From Leptolyngbya sp. FACHB-8 (GTDB lineage Bacteria > Cyanobacteriota > Cyanobacteriia > Elainellales > Elainellaceae), in the NCBI RefSeq assembly GCF_014695575.1, contig NZ_JACJOO010000006.1, forward strand, positions 1 through 64,000: a stretch of DNA of 64,000 nucleotides, given 5' to 3'. The notes beneath the pieces are model-generated. The model was not told the origin of the DNA. It worked only from the letters and a program-made list of their open reading frames with translations, and ran no database searches. Positions 27,648 through 36,840 of the stretch are shown one piece after another; the stretch's first letter is position 1, and each line of letters starts with the position of its first letter. The position numbers and the translations under genes are program-made.

Positions 27648-27818
27648 CGTCAGCTTTGTCACCACTCCCACTAAAAGAATGACCGGTTGTTTTATTTGTG
27701 CTCTTTGAGAAGGCATCAGCGTCTAAAAAGTAATGGTGGATACAAGCCCCTCAGCGGATTTGGTTAACTCTTTGTATAGTCAGTTTCAAAAAAGCTGTTC
27801 ATCAATGGGAGGGTTCTC

Positions 27819-28835
27819 ATGAGTGGATTGGGTGGTCTTAACAAATCTCCAGATGGAGTTGTGCTGGGTTTAGTTCAGTTGCAGTTACCAAACGTTGTTA
27901 CTCCCGATGATTTAGCTGAACAAACCCAACACGTATGCTCTCTGGTAGGCAAGGCACGCCGCAATATGCCCTCCATGGATCTGGTTGTTTTTCCCGAGTA
28001 TTCTCTGCACGGGCTATCTATGGATACCAATCCCGACATTATGTGTCGCCTGGATGGTCCAGAAGTAGCTGCCTTTAGCGCTGCCTGCCGAGATAATAGG
28101 ATTTGGGGTTGCTTCTCCATCATGGAATACAATCCTCACGGCAACCCCTACAACAGCGGCATTATTCTAGATGATCAAGGTGAATTGAAGCTGTACTATC
28201 GGAAGCTGCATCCCTGGGTCCCTGTTGAGCCTTGGGAACCCGGAAATTTGGGCATTCCTGTCTGTGAAGGGCCGAATGGGAGCACCCTGGCCCTAATTAT
28301 CTGCCACGATGGCATGTTTCCGGAAATGGCGCGGGAATGCGCTTATAAAGGTGCGGATATTATGCTTCGCACAGCAGGGTACACGGCTCCTATTCGCCAT
28401 GCCTGGCACATCACGAACCAGTCCAATGCCTTCTGTAACCTGATCTACACGGCATCTGTTTGTATGTGCGGCAGTGACGGCACTTTCGACTCTATGGGAG
28501 AGGGCATGATTGTCAATTTTGACGGTACACCTCTCGTTCTTGGAAATGGCCGCCCCAATGAAATTATTACGGGTGAAGTACGTCCCAAACTCGTTCAAGA
28601 GGCGCGTCGCCATTGGGGGGTAGAAAACAACATCTACCAGTTTGCCCACCGGGGATATGTCGCTGTGAAAGGCGGCGCACAAGATTGCCCCTATACCTAC
28701 ATGCAAGATCTGATCAATGGCTGCTACCAATTACCCTGGGAAGAGGAAGTAATTCATCAGGATGGCACGTCCTGCGGCTTCCCAGCGCCAACTCGAACCT
28801 ATCAACCCATGCCACTCATTGAAACGGTTCAATAG
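27819..28835 (+). CDS. amiF: Formamidase
   Basis: This 338-residue nitrilase-superfamily amidase carries the catalytic triad Glu60 (VVFPEYS), Lys129 (YYRKLHPW) and Cys162 (IICHDGM). Length and spacing match formamidase AmiF (about 334 residues) better than general aliphatic amidases, and segments such as SIMEYNPHGNPYN and FAHRGYVAVKGG follow that family. It hydrolyses formamide to formate and ammonia in the cytoplasm. AmiE-type amidase of short aliphatic amides is the alternative. GGGAGG lies six bases before the ATG. The gene converges on padR with a perfect hairpin between. Confidence 0.85.
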   Translation: MSGLGGLNKSPDGVVLGLVQLQLPNVVTPDDLAEQTQHVCSLVGKARRNMPSMDLVVFPEYSLHGLSMDTNPDIMCRLDGPEVAAFSAACRDNRIWGCFSIMEYNPHGNPYNSGIILDDQGELKLYYRKLHPWVPVEPWEPGNLGIPVCEGPNGSTLALIICHDGMFPEMARECAYKGADIMLRTAGYTAPIRHAWHITNQSNAFCNLIYTASVCMCGSDGTFDSMGEGMIVNFDGTPLVLGNGRPNEIITGEVRPKLVQEARRHWGVENNIYQFAHRGYVAVKGGAQDCPYTYMQDLINGCYQLPWEEEVIHQDGTSCGFPAPTRTYQPMPLIETVQ

Positions 28836-28852
28836 ACTCGAGTGCGATGAAG

Positions 28853-28883
28853 TTGAACGGAAGAACATTGTTCTTCCGTTCAA
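28853..28883. terminator. Bidirectional terminator between formamidase and PadR genes
   Basis: TTGAACGGAAGAAC and GTTCTTCCGTTCAA form a perfect 14-bp stem with an ATT loop. It lies between the two convergent stop codons at 28835 and 28887. Confidence 0.75.
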
Positions 28884-28886
28884 TCG

Positions 28887-29429
28887 CTATTCTGGTTGAT
28901 GTTGAAGGGTAGCGATCGCCCCCCTTAACCACTCAACATACGCCTGTTCCCGCCGCTGGACTAACTCCAGAGCCAATCGCTGCATCTTCTGCTCCCGAGA
29001 AATGCCCGGTGTCGTCAGTGATGGAAGAGCGATCGCGTCACACTCCTCCAGTTTTCTCTGCCGTGCTTCTAACTCCTGCTCCAGCAACTGCACGATCGCG
29101 TCATCTGGCAATTGTGCCGCAAAGTGAAGTTGAACCAACAACGGCTCCCGTAGAATGGGTGGTGGCTGATGAGTCTGTAACCATTGCTGGAGTTCTGTCT
29201 GACCGGCCTTGGTGATGCAATAGACCTTGCGGTTGGGGCGATCACTCTGAATCTCCACTGTACAGGCGATCCACCCCTGCCCTTCTAACTTTTCTAATGT
29301 GCGATAAATCTGAGCCTGATCTGCCGACCACAGATGGGCAATGCATTGGTTAAAGCATTCTGTTTTCAGGTCGTAACCCGTGCGCTCCTGCTGCTGCAAA
29401 AGCCCAAGAATCACATACGCAAGAGACAT
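28887..29429 (-). CDS. PadR-family transcriptional regulator
   Basis: This 180-residue protein has a winged-helix domain (SLAYVILGLLQQQERTGYDL, then YRTLEKLEGQGWIACTVE and KVYCITKAGQTEL) and a C-terminal helical dimerisation domain (~95-175), the PadR/Vir_act_alpha_C layout. Such proteins usually repress genes for detoxification or phenolic acid metabolism. It is divergent from the pirin gene with a 150-base gap, so pirin and the following gene are its natural candidate targets; no clear operator palindrome was identified. Confidence 0.85.
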   Translation of the reverse strand: MSLAYVILGLLQQQERTGYDLKTECFNQCIAHLWSADQAQIYRTLEKLEGQGWIACTVEIQSDRPNRKVYCITKAGQTELQQWLQTHQPPPILREPLLVQLHFAAQLPDDAIVQLLEQELEARQRKLEECDAIALPSLTTPGISREQKMQRLALELVQRREQAYVEWLRGAIATLQHQPE

Positions 29430-29581
29430 AGGCGGATAACCGCTCCTTAAGGGGGGACAACCGTATAGCTAAAATCATTATAAGTCTATGCTACTATATG
29501 ATCAGTCAGATATGGGATAGGGCAAGTAAACGTTTTCATTCTTTACGTCCCATCCCCATTCACCATTACCCATCGCTCTAT

Positions 29582-30463
29582 ATGACCCAACTCCGCACCG
29601 TTGCCGGGATCATCAATAGCGTCGAAACCCTGGAAGGGGCAGGCTTTCTGGTACGTCGCCCTTTCCCAAAAAGCAGCTTTTCAGACTATGACCCATTTCT
29701 TCTGCTGGATGAGTTGGGGCCAATTGTGCTTAAACCCGGCCAAGCCAAAGGCGCGCCCGACCATCCCCATCGTGGCTTTGAAACGGTCAGCTACATCTTA
29801 GATGGACGCCTGGAGCATAAGGATTCCGAAGGCAATGCAGGGCTCCTGCAAGCTGGGGATGTGCAGTGGATGACGGCCGGAGCTGGAGTTGTCCATTCTG
29901 AAATGCCTGAGAATGAGTTTGCGCGTACTGGAGGTCGTTTGCATGGTATTCAGTTGTGGGTCAACTTGCCCCAACGTGACAAGATGATTCCACCCCGGTA
30001 TCAGGAGATCCCAGCCTCTCAAATTCCTGTGGGGCGCACCAAAGATGGTTCCGTTACCGTGCGCGTAATCGCAGGTGAGTCTTTAGGCGCAAAAGCGGTC
30101 ATTGAAACGCGCACGCCTATTATTTACCTGCATGTAACGCTCCAACCGGGAGCAAAGCTCGTTCAGCCTGTACCCCGCGATTACAATGCTTTCGCTTATG
30201 TTCTGGAAGGTTCTGGCCTGTTTGGTGCCGACCAGGAACGGGGAGAGGATGGACAGATGGTAATGTTTGCACCTGATGGCGATGAAGTGGCGATCGCCAA
30301 CCCTCCCGAAGTTCAACAACCACTGGACTTACTGCTGATTGCAGGCGTACCCCTCAACGAACCCGTGGTACGTTACGGCCCCTTTGTCATGAACACCGAA
30401 GCTGAAATCCTCCAAGCTATTCGCGACTATCAATCTGGAAAAATGGGACGAATTTATGCCTAA
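29582..30463 (+). CDS. Pirin-family cupin protein
   Basis: The protein is 293 residues from the chosen ATG. The N-terminal cupin holds the metal-binding pattern PDHPHRGFETV...H...E (HPHRGFET, then GAGVVHSEMPE), as in pirins, and ends with the pirin C-terminal domain (PRDYNAFAYVLEGSGLFG). Pirins bind Fe and some act as quercetin 2,3-dioxygenases; the role here is unknown. The upstream 28-codon extension lacks family similarity, so MTQLRTVAG is taken as the start. The next gene overlaps its last 8 bases, indicating an operon. Confidence 0.85.
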   Translation: MTQLRTVAGIINSVETLEGAGFLVRRPFPKSSFSDYDPFLLLDELGPIVLKPGQAKGAPDHPHRGFETVSYILDGRLEHKDSEGNAGLLQAGDVQWMTAGAGVVHSEMPENEFARTGGRLHGIQLWVNLPQRDKMIPPRYQEIPASQIPVGRTKDGSVTVRVIAGESLGAKAVIETRTPIIYLHVTLQPGAKLVQPVPRDYNAFAYVLEGSGLFGADQERGEDGQMVMFAPDGDEVAIANPPEVQQPLDLLLIAGVPLNEPVVRYGPFVMNTEAEILQAIRDYQSGKMGRIYA

Positions 30464-30854
30464 CACCCTGCAAAACCGGATCAACCAACATCAACTTCTG
30501 AGCGAGTTACGCATTAAACTGCTGCATCTTCACAAACAACTCCTGGATACCGAGCGCATCACCTACGAACAAGTACGCGGGCAAGTTTCTCCACGGGAGC
30601 TACTCCATCTCGCCATCAACCATGATCAATTCGCCTGGCTCCATCGGCTATCCGAACTGATTGTGCAAATGGATGATCTACTTCATGCCGACGAACCTGT
30701 GACAGCAGAAGCGATCGCCGACCTCATCGGTGATGTTCGTACCCTCCTCACCCCCGACACCCTGGGTAGTGACTTTGCTGTGAAGTACGATGCTGCCCTT
30801 CAACGTAACCCCGATGTTGTGTTAGCGCACGCGGATGTTGCAAACTTGTTGTAG
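30456..30854 (+). CDS. Conserved hypothetical protein coupled to pirin
   Basis: This 132-residue, mainly helical protein overlaps the pirin stop codon by 8 bases (ATGCCTAA), so it is translationally coupled. Features include LHLHKQLLDTERITYEQVRG, followed by SPRELLHLAINHDQFAWLHRLSEL. There is no signal peptide or membrane segment. I do not recognise the family. The tight coupling suggests a shared role with the pirin protein. Confidence 0.7.
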   Translation: MPNTLQNRINQHQLLSELRIKLLHLHKQLLDTERITYEQVRGQVSPRELLHLAINHDQFAWLHRLSELIVQMDDLLHADEPVTAEAIADLIGDVRTLLTPDTLGSDFAVKYDAALQRNPDVVLAHADVANLL

Positions 30855-30910
30855 CGATCGCCAGCTTGACTAAGAATACTGAGGGGTTGAAGACCCTTTA
30901 GTATTCTTAT

Positions 30911-30976
30911 ACCTTGCACCAAAACCCCTATTTTTTGGTCACTTTGTGACCGAAAATAGGGGTTTTGTGCAAGAGG
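30911..30976. terminator. Hairpin after the pirin operon
   Basis: The stem caaaacccctatttt...ggtca pairs with tgacc...aaaataggggttttg around a ctt-like loop, and extends to ACCTTGCAC/GTGCAAGAGGT at the base. It lies 57 bases after the operon's last stop and before the convergent kinase gene (stop 31151). GTATTCTTAT and GTATTTCTAT flank it, a possible imperfect target duplication. Confidence 0.55.
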
Positions 30977-31150
30977 TAGGTATTTCTATCTGGAAAGTGG
31001 GGTTGGCTTTGGATACCCTGCTTGGGGACGCGTCGCTCCCCAAACCCCTAGACTGGGGGAACGGGGCGCCGTCCCCCAGTCCCCCTTACGCTAAAGGGTT
31101 GTCGGTGGGAGGTGAATGTGGCGCTTCGCATCGGTGGGTTAGGATCAGGT

Positions 31151-32920
31151 TTACACAGAATTTTTGCCATGCATCGGTAACGTTACCCGAAATGTAGTTC
31201 CCTTGCCAAGTTGACTTGCTACATCAATCTGTCCACCCTGCAAATCCACAAATCGCTTCACAATATTCAATCCCAAACCTGTTCCCGCAATATTACTCAC
31301 ATTGCGCCCTCGATGAAATGGTTCAAATAAATAGGGCAAATCTTCTGGCGGAATACCAATGCCCTGATCCACAATACAAAAGGTCACCTGATCCTTCTGC
31401 TTGAGCAGTTTGAACTGAATACAACCTGGTGCAGGAGTGTAACGCAAAGCATTCGCAAGAATATTAGTCAGAATCGAGCGAAGCAACCGTGGATCAAGTG
31501 TGATGAGCAATCGTTTGAAGCGACACTTAAACTGAATTCGCTTGTCCTGATCATCATAAGCATTCTCTGTTTCACCTAGCAGAATTTCCGCAACCAGTTC
31601 CTGACAAAACGGAATTAAATCAAATTGATTGGGTTGAACTTCAATCCCTTTCGTTTCAATTCGGCCAATCATTAAAATGGCATCAATCATCTGAGTCATG
31701 CGCTCAACATTATTCTGGATGCCTGCCAGATAGGTTTCTTTTTGGTCATCTGTGAGCTGCATGTTATATCGTTCAAGTGATGATGCTGATAGAGAAATGT
31801 TGTTCAACGGATTGCGGAATTCGTGGCAAATCATTGTGATCACACGCGATCGCAACTCACTCAACTCCTTCAACTGCTCATTCGCCTGCTGTAGCTCAAG
31901 GGTGCGATCGCACACCCGCTGTTCCAATTCCTCGTTTGTACGCTGCAAAACAGCCTCAGCCCATTTGCGCTGGGTAATATCGCGAAACGCGACCACTGCT
32001 CCCACCAGCTTTCCCTGCTCATCCCGCATCGGCGTACTGATATATTCAACCGGAAAGCTCGTACCATCCTTGTGCCAAAACACCTCCTCTGCGACCCGAT
32101 GGACAATTCCATCTTGAAACGCCGCATAAATCGGACATTCTTCCTGGGGATAAGGCGAACAATCCGGACGGGAATGATGCAAGATTTGGTGCATTGACTT
32201 ACCAATTAACTCCTGCGGTTCCCACCCCACCATTTGAGCCCCAGCCGGATTCACAAATGTTGCATTTCCCTGCAAATCAACCCCGTATACCCCCTCCCCA
32301 ATGGCATTGAGAATAAGCTGCTGCTGCCGACGTAGAGTCGCGATCGCAGGCCTGGTTGAAATCATCTGCTCGGTCTGCGTTAATCGAGTGTAGGCCAGTA
32401 AAAATTGCTGGCTATCGCAGAGATACACTCCTATTGAAGTTGAAATGACAATGGGTTCTGAAGCCATATTGGCATCTCGCATCAGCAGTTGCTCGATCGC
32501 CTCCTGTAAGGGCAATCGCTCATCCATCTGCATATAATCCCTGGCAATCTGCCACCAGTGAAATTGTTGCGGCAGGGATTGCTCCAGTACGCTTCGCCAG
32601 ATAGAGCGGTGCGATCGCCACTCCATAACCCGTTGCCGCGATACCATGGCCAGGGCTACTCCGGTTGTCTCCCCATGAACTAGCACACCAGCTGCATCGT
32701 GCTGAGCCCGAAAATGACGGGTTAAATCTCGATAGGTTGCCTGGCTTGAAACCGCATAGGTTTTTAGAGGAAGCTGCGGGACAAGGTCATGAATCGTCAA
32801 GGAAACCTCTGCAAGAAGTGCATCATTGGCCGGTAGAACAGATGAGAAAGGCAACGAATCTGAAAGGTTGGCTAACTTTTGAGGTGAAGAACGCATACCA
32901 TCGCCAATAAGTTCTACCAA
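31151..32920 (-). CDS. PAS sensor histidine kinase with CBS-like N-terminus
   Basis: This 589-residue protein has an N-terminal region (~40-185) laid out like the tandem CBS modules of cyanobacterial signalling proteins but with weak conservation, a PAS/PAC domain (~198-320: NAIGEGVYGVDLQGN...WHKDGTSFPVEY...AFRDITQRK), a coiled coil (~320-355), HisKA with His366 in MICHEFRNPLNN, and HATPase (VDQGIGIPPEDL, GTGLGLNIV). There is no receiver. It is divergent from a receiver-AraC regulator about 400 bases away, its likely cognate. The start could also be Met9. Confidence 0.87.
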   Translation of the reverse strand: MVELIGDGMRSSPQKLANLSDSLPFSSVLPANDALLAEVSLTIHDLVPQLPLKTYAVSSQATYRDLTRHFRAQHDAAGVLVHGETTGVALAMVSRQRVMEWRSHRSIWRSVLEQSLPQQFHWWQIARDYMQMDERLPLQEAIEQLLMRDANMASEPIVISTSIGVYLCDSQQFLLAYTRLTQTEQMISTRPAIATLRRQQQLILNAIGEGVYGVDLQGNATFVNPAGAQMVGWEPQELIGKSMHQILHHSRPDCSPYPQEECPIYAAFQDGIVHRVAEEVFWHKDGTSFPVEYISTPMRDEQGKLVGAVVAFRDITQRKWAEAVLQRTNEELEQRVCDRTLELQQANEQLKELSELRSRVITMICHEFRNPLNNISLSASSLERYNMQLTDDQKETYLAGIQNNVERMTQMIDAILMIGRIETKGIEVQPNQFDLIPFCQELVAEILLGETENAYDDQDKRIQFKCRFKRLLITLDPRLLRSILTNILANALRYTPAPGCIQFKLLKQKDQVTFCIVDQGIGIPPEDLPYLFEPFHRGRNVSNIAGTGLGLNIVKRFVDLQGGQIDVASQLGKGTTFRVTLPMHGKNSV

Positions 32921-33325
32921 AGAAGAGATTGAGTCATGAGTACCGTTGGTGTGAACGCGAGAACCATGGGTAAACCCGACAGACGCTGTAAGCTCAAATT
33001 ACAATACTCTGGACAGTTTTTCTAAAACCTTTGATTTTGCGTGCGCTTCGCGCACGCAAAATCAAAGGTTTTAGAAAAACTGTCCGCACTAATGAAATTA
33101 CAACTCGAGACGAATCTTGAAAAATATGTAGTCTCCTACACCACAGACATACTCTAAAAAAATTATCAAGGATAAGGGCTCAGTTAAAACCCGGCCTATT
33201 CCTGTCAATAAGTACTCTTAGTCTTGGATAGGTTCTATATCTTAGGTAACAAGGTTGGGCGATCGCCTTCATCCTAAAAATCTTAGTTTTCCAGCATCCA
33301 TTTGTCCAGCAAACCAACAGCCGCG
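32921..33325. other. Divergent promoter region with an inserted hairpin
   Basis: The region holds promoters for the PAS kinase and the receiver-AraC gene and contains the hairpin element at 33005-33094. No gene is present. Confidence 0.45.
32996..33103. mobile_element. Hairpin insertion flanked by a 9-bp direct repeat
   Basis: AAATTACAA occurs at 32996-33004 and again at 33095-33103. Between them is a perfect hairpin (33011-33085; arms of 36 bp beginning ggacagtttttctaaaacc, ttc loop). The ends outside the stem (TACTCT, GCACTAATG) are only weakly inverted. The 9-bp repeat equals the duplication length of family C, so this looks like another transposed hairpin. Confidence 0.55.
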
Positions 33326-34117
33326 ATGAAAACCATTTTGGTTATTGAAGATGAAGCACAACCCCGCGAGATTTTCTCGCGATGCTTACACTTTGAGGGC
33401 TTTCACGTTTTGACGGCAGAAAGTGGCACTGTAGGAGTCGAGTTGGCTCAGAAATATATTCCCGATTTGATCGTGTGCGACATCATGATGCCGGATCTGG
33501 ATGGCTATCAGGTGTTGTCAACGCTGCATCAAAAACCAGCAACAGCCGCCATTCCCTTCATCTTCTTGACGGCGAAAGTAACGATGGCAGACTTGCGACA
33601 GGGTATGGAACTGGGAGCCGATGATTACCTGACCAAACCCTGTACGGTGGAGCAATTGCTGGCGGCCATTAATACCCGCTTAGCTCGCCAGGAAATGCTA
33701 AAACGCTGGTCAGCAAACAATCCTCAGACGAATGAAGAATTATCAAAAACGACGTCGAGCCCACCCTCCATATTTCCCAGTAACCCCAAACTCGATCCCG
33801 TTTTTCGCTTTATCGAAGCTCATTACACCCAACCCATTAGCCTCACAGACGTAGCTCAGGCAGCAGGCTACTCCCCAGCATACCTGACTCACCTGGTTCA
33901 AACGCAAACAGGCCGCACTGTCAAACGGTGGATTATTGAGCGGCGCATGGTCCAAGCTCGATTACTCCTGACAAGCACTGCTCAAACCGTCAATCACGTT
34001 GCAGAGGCCGTAGGCTATGCCGATGTCAGCTACTTCGTACGCCAATTTCGGCAGTTCCATAATGCATCTCCTCAAGCCTGGCGAATAGCGACAGAAGTTC
34101 AGGTTGCAATGTCGTAA
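33326..34117 (+). CDS. Response regulator with AraC-type DNA-binding domain
   Basis: This 263-residue protein has a receiver (~1-120; Asp52 in LIVCDIMMPDLDG, Lys104 in LTKPC), a Ser/Pro linker, and an AraC/XylS double helix-turn-helix (~160-260: ISLTDVAQAAGYSPAYL and VNHVAEAVGYADVSYFVRQFRQ). It is divergent from the PAS kinase at 31151-32920, and the two probably form a two-component pair. The ATG at 33326 is chosen because the receiver begins there (MKTILVIEDE); a TTG eight codons upstream is in frame. Confidence 0.88.
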   Translation: MKTILVIEDEAQPREIFSRCLHFEGFHVLTAESGTVGVELAQKYIPDLIVCDIMMPDLDGYQVLSTLHQKPATAAIPFIFLTAKVTMADLRQGMELGADDYLTKPCTVEQLLAAINTRLARQEMLKRWSANNPQTNEELSKTTSSPPSIFPSNPKLDPVFRFIEAHYTQPISLTDVAQAAGYSPAYLTHLVQTQTGRTVKRWIIERRMVQARLLLTSTAQTVNHVAEAVGYADVSYFVRQFRQFHNASPQAWRIATEVQVAMS

Positions 34118-34534
34118 ACGCTTTATTCTCCGCTTTAAGGCTTGCTAATACGCTGGTGTTCTTGTGTCAGTAATGTAGCATGCTACATTACTGACACAAG
34201 AACACCAGCACTTGAATTATCTCTGATGAATTATGCGGATTATGCGGATTGCATCATGGGTAAGTGTCAACCGTACCCATCTCACTGCTTTTAAGGCTAC
34301 TAATGGTAAATAAATATTCTGTATCAAAATACTCAATTTGACAAATTTTGTATTTCTAGAACATAGTAAATTTCTTTATAGCTATATGAAACAAGATGCT
34401 TTTTAAAAGCATCAAAAGAAAGTCCTACTCTTGCCAAAGAAGTTTCAATGTCTTTTCTAAAAAGTCTTGATAAGTTGTTTGCATGAATTTCGAGTTGTGC
34501 GAATTACACAGTCTGTATTTCAAGGAGATTAGTC
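34118..34534. other. Intergenic region upstream of cyanase
   Basis: The region holds the 58-bp perfect palindrome at 34152-34209, a short tandem (tgatgaattatgcggattatgcggattg) split over ~34227-34254, and AT-rich DNA upstream of cynS. A GTAAATAAATATTC string near 34304 loosely resembles an NtcA box (GTA-N8-TAC), but the right half is off consensus. Confidence 0.4.
34152..34209. terminator. 58-bp perfect palindrome without a loop
   Basis: The arm gctggtgttcttgtgtcagt... is followed directly by its exact reverse complement with the centre gtagca|tgctac. It lies 35 bases after the receiver-AraC stop and could terminate it. The lack of any spacer is unlike the other hairpins here. Confidence 0.7.
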
Positions 34535-34984
34535 ATGCCTGCAATCGAAATTCCCGAAATCACGAAGAAATTACTTGCCGCCAAGGAAGCAACGGGTGTT
34601 ACCTTTGCCGAATTGGAAAAGAAATTAGGTCGCGATGAAGTGTGGATCGCAGCAGTGTTCTACCGGCAGGCTAGCGCATCCATGGAAGAAGCTACCCAAA
34701 TTCTAGAAGCTTTAGGCTTGAGTGCCGATTTAGCTTCTGAATTAATGGAATATCCTGCGAAAGGCTTAGGACCATTGGTCCCAACCGATCCGTTGATCTA
34801 TCGCTTCTATGAAATCATGCAAGTGTATGGAATGCCTTTAAAAGATGTTATTCATGAAAAATTTGGCGATGGCATTATGAGTGCAATTGATTTCACATTA
34901 GATGTGGAAAAAGTAGAAGATCCCAAGGGCGATCGCGTCAAAGTCACTATGAACGGCAAATTCCTTCCCTATAAAAAGTGGTAA
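34535..34984 (+). CDS. cynS: Cyanate hydratase (cyanase)
   Basis: This 149-residue protein is full length for cyanase. The catalytic residues Arg90, Glu93 and Ser116 keep the 3- and 26-residue spacing of the E. coli enzyme (Arg96, Glu99, Ser122), in [16 protein letters not shown] and [10 protein letters not shown]. It converts cyanate and bicarbonate to ammonia and CO2 as a cytoplasmic decamer. AAGGAG lies seven bases before the ATG. In cyanobacteria cynS often follows cynABD transport genes under NtcA control; no transporter is adjacent here. Confidence 0.96.
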   Translation: MPAIEIPEITKKLLAAKEATGVTFAELEKKLGRDEVWIAAVFYRQASASMEEATQILEALGLSADLASELMEYPAKGLGPLVPTDPLIYRFYEIMQVYGMPLKDVIHEKFGDGIMSAIDFTLDVEKVEDPKGDRVKVTMNGKFLPYKKW

Positions 34985-35254
34985 GACACTTAAGGACATG
35001 AATAGTTGTACACATTATCAACACAACTATTCATGCCATTTCACGTTCTTCTCAAGCATTGAGAAATTTCAGAATGAAGCGATCGTCAATTTAACGTAAA
35101 CGCCAAATTAGCCTTATTGGCCGGGCATACTATATTAGTATTCTACTAATTCGCCCCTTAAACAAATACCACCAAACATAAGGGCTGATTTGAAGAATAA
35201 TCCCGCTTGTTTCGTCATTATTTCTTCTCCAGATCGCAAGCAGAAAGTCTAGCT

Positions 35255-35677
35255 ATGGAAAGTAAACCTCCCTTCCCTCCCTTTACCCTGGAAACAGCCA
35301 AAGCCAAAGTTCAGGCTGCCGAGGATGCCTGGAATACTCGCGATCCCGATCGCGTCGCTCTAGCCTACACTGAAGACTCTGAATGGCGAAACCGCGCCGA
35401 ATTTGTTACCGGACGAGATGCTATCCGCGAGTTTCTCAAGCGCAAGTGGGCCAAAGAACTCGACTATCGTCTGAAGAAAGAACTGTGGTGCTTCATGGAT
35501 AACCGCATCGCGGTGCGTTTTGAATACGAATGGCATGATGACTCGGGGTTCTGGTATCGTTCCTACGGCAACGAAAACTGGGAGTTTGCTGAAAACGGTC
35601 TCATGATGCGTCGCTTCGCTAGCATTAACGATGTTCCCATTAAAGAATCCGATCGCAAATTTCTTTGGGAAAGATAG
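35255..35677 (+). CDS. DUF1348/SnoaL-like protein
   Basis: The protein is 140 residues from the chosen ATG. It has an NTF2-like fold signature: [45 protein letters not shown] and [15 protein letters not shown] all match DUF1348. These small soluble proteins have no established reaction. The upstream 16-codon extension lacks similarity. The gene stands alone after cynS. Confidence 0.82.
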   Translation: MESKPPFPPFTLETAKAKVQAAEDAWNTRDPDRVALAYTEDSEWRNRAEFVTGRDAIREFLKRKWAKELDYRLKKELWCFMDNRIAVRFEYEWHDDSGFWYRSYGNENWEFAENGLMMRRFASINDVPIKESDRKFLWER

Positions 35678-35889
35678 CGGTGGGTGTGAAATTTAAAGAC
35701 GTTCAACAATTTGAAACACGGTTCAACGATTGAGATTTCTGCTTGCTCCAACATGAATCTATTGAGCTTAGTAATCGGTTGTGCCTCAAAGAAGTGTGGG
35801 ATAAATTGCGAGCTTATGAATTTTGAGATGTCCACAGAAGGAACATTGCATCGCTAAGATACCCTTGACACGATCAACCGATTTAAGTT

Positions 35890-36210
35890 TTAAGATTTCA
35901 AGATTTGTTCCCAGTTATGTTCTGTGTTGTCATTAGCTGGGAACAAACACTCAATCCTCAGTTCTTGCAAGGTAATGTCATAGGGAGTGCCGAGAGTAGC
36001 GATCGTTGAGAAAAACTCTAATTCTAGATCCCCTCGTTTGAGATGAACGGTTAACAGCATAGTATTTTGAGTTGTTCGAGCGGAAGGATGCCAAACCTCA
36101 GCAATGCCGGGATAACTCATCAACTCATTCAGTAATGCTTTGGATTGTTCGCTTTCACCCTCAGCGCTTCCTTCGGAGTTGCGCTTTGTGCTAATCGCTT
36201 CTCGGTGCAA
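35890..36210 (-). pseudogene. C-terminal remnant of an MmyB-like XRE regulator
   Basis: The segment QSKALLNELMSYPGIAEVWHPS, then ELEFFSTIATLGTPYDITLQELRIECLFPAN, matches the C-terminal ligand-binding part of MmyB-type helix-turn-helix regulators (usually about 270 residues). The N-terminal helix-turn-helix and most of the ligand domain are missing, and the upstream 80 bases contain nothing in frame that fits. It is probably a decayed gene. Confidence 0.6.
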
Positions 36211-36342
36211 GCGTTGTAGTAAATGACCTGAAAGATCGTCCCGGGGCGTACCATTGCATCAGCGAGCCACTTCTGTTGGGGAACGAATGCGGCAACTTGA
36301 ACAGAACACAAATCTGATCACTCCACACATTAAACACGTTTG

Positions 36343-36690
36343 AAATCAAGCGCTAGATGCACCAATAGATGTTGAAGTAACCTGGATATATGGCGATCTC
36401 CATCCCTGCAATGTGTTGGTTGAAAAGGGCGTGATCACAGGCATATTGATTGGGGAGATATCACAGCAGGAGATTGTGCAACAGACTTGGCGGCAATCTG
36501 GATGCTCTTTGCTGATGCAAAAGTGCGTCAACAGATTACTGTAGAATACAGTGCTTCTGAAGCAACTCTGCAACGTGCTAAAGGATGGGCAGTATTCTTT
36601 GGTGCCATCCTACTGGATACGGGATTAGTTGGTAACCCACGGTATGCTGCGATCGGAGATAAGATATTGCGGCGTATTGCTTCTTTGTAA
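36343..36690 (+). pseudogene. C-terminal remnant of an aminoglycoside phosphotransferase-like gene
   Basis: One frame gives WIYGDLHPCNVLVEKGVITG, which is the phosphotransferase catalytic loop (HGDLHPGN-like; the usual His before Gly is Tyr). After a one-base frameshift near 36444 the text continues DWGDITAGDCATDLAAIWML and ends at TAA 36688-36690. The N-terminal half is missing. It lies next to the MmyB-like remnant on the opposite strand. Confidence 0.7.
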
Positions 36691-36840
36691 ATGGAGCGAT
36701 CGCCCCTGTCACAAGCAGAACACATTGCCATAGTTCTAACTGCTATTGGGTTATTGAGCGACAAATTGCTTCCCACAAGCGCTACAGAGATAGCACTGCT
36801 CACCCCGACAATTACCATTTCTCGGATTGATAGTATTGCT

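Noticed and set aside
34304-34317. Possible NtcA box upstream of cynS (GTAAATAAATATTC)
   Set aside because: The right half is TTC rather than TAC, and no well-placed -10 box follows; too weak to call.
35757-35826. Possible coding scrap (LLQHESIELSNRLCLKEVWD)
   Set aside because: About 25 residues with no start and no family recognised; could be chance in the gap after the DUF1348 gene.
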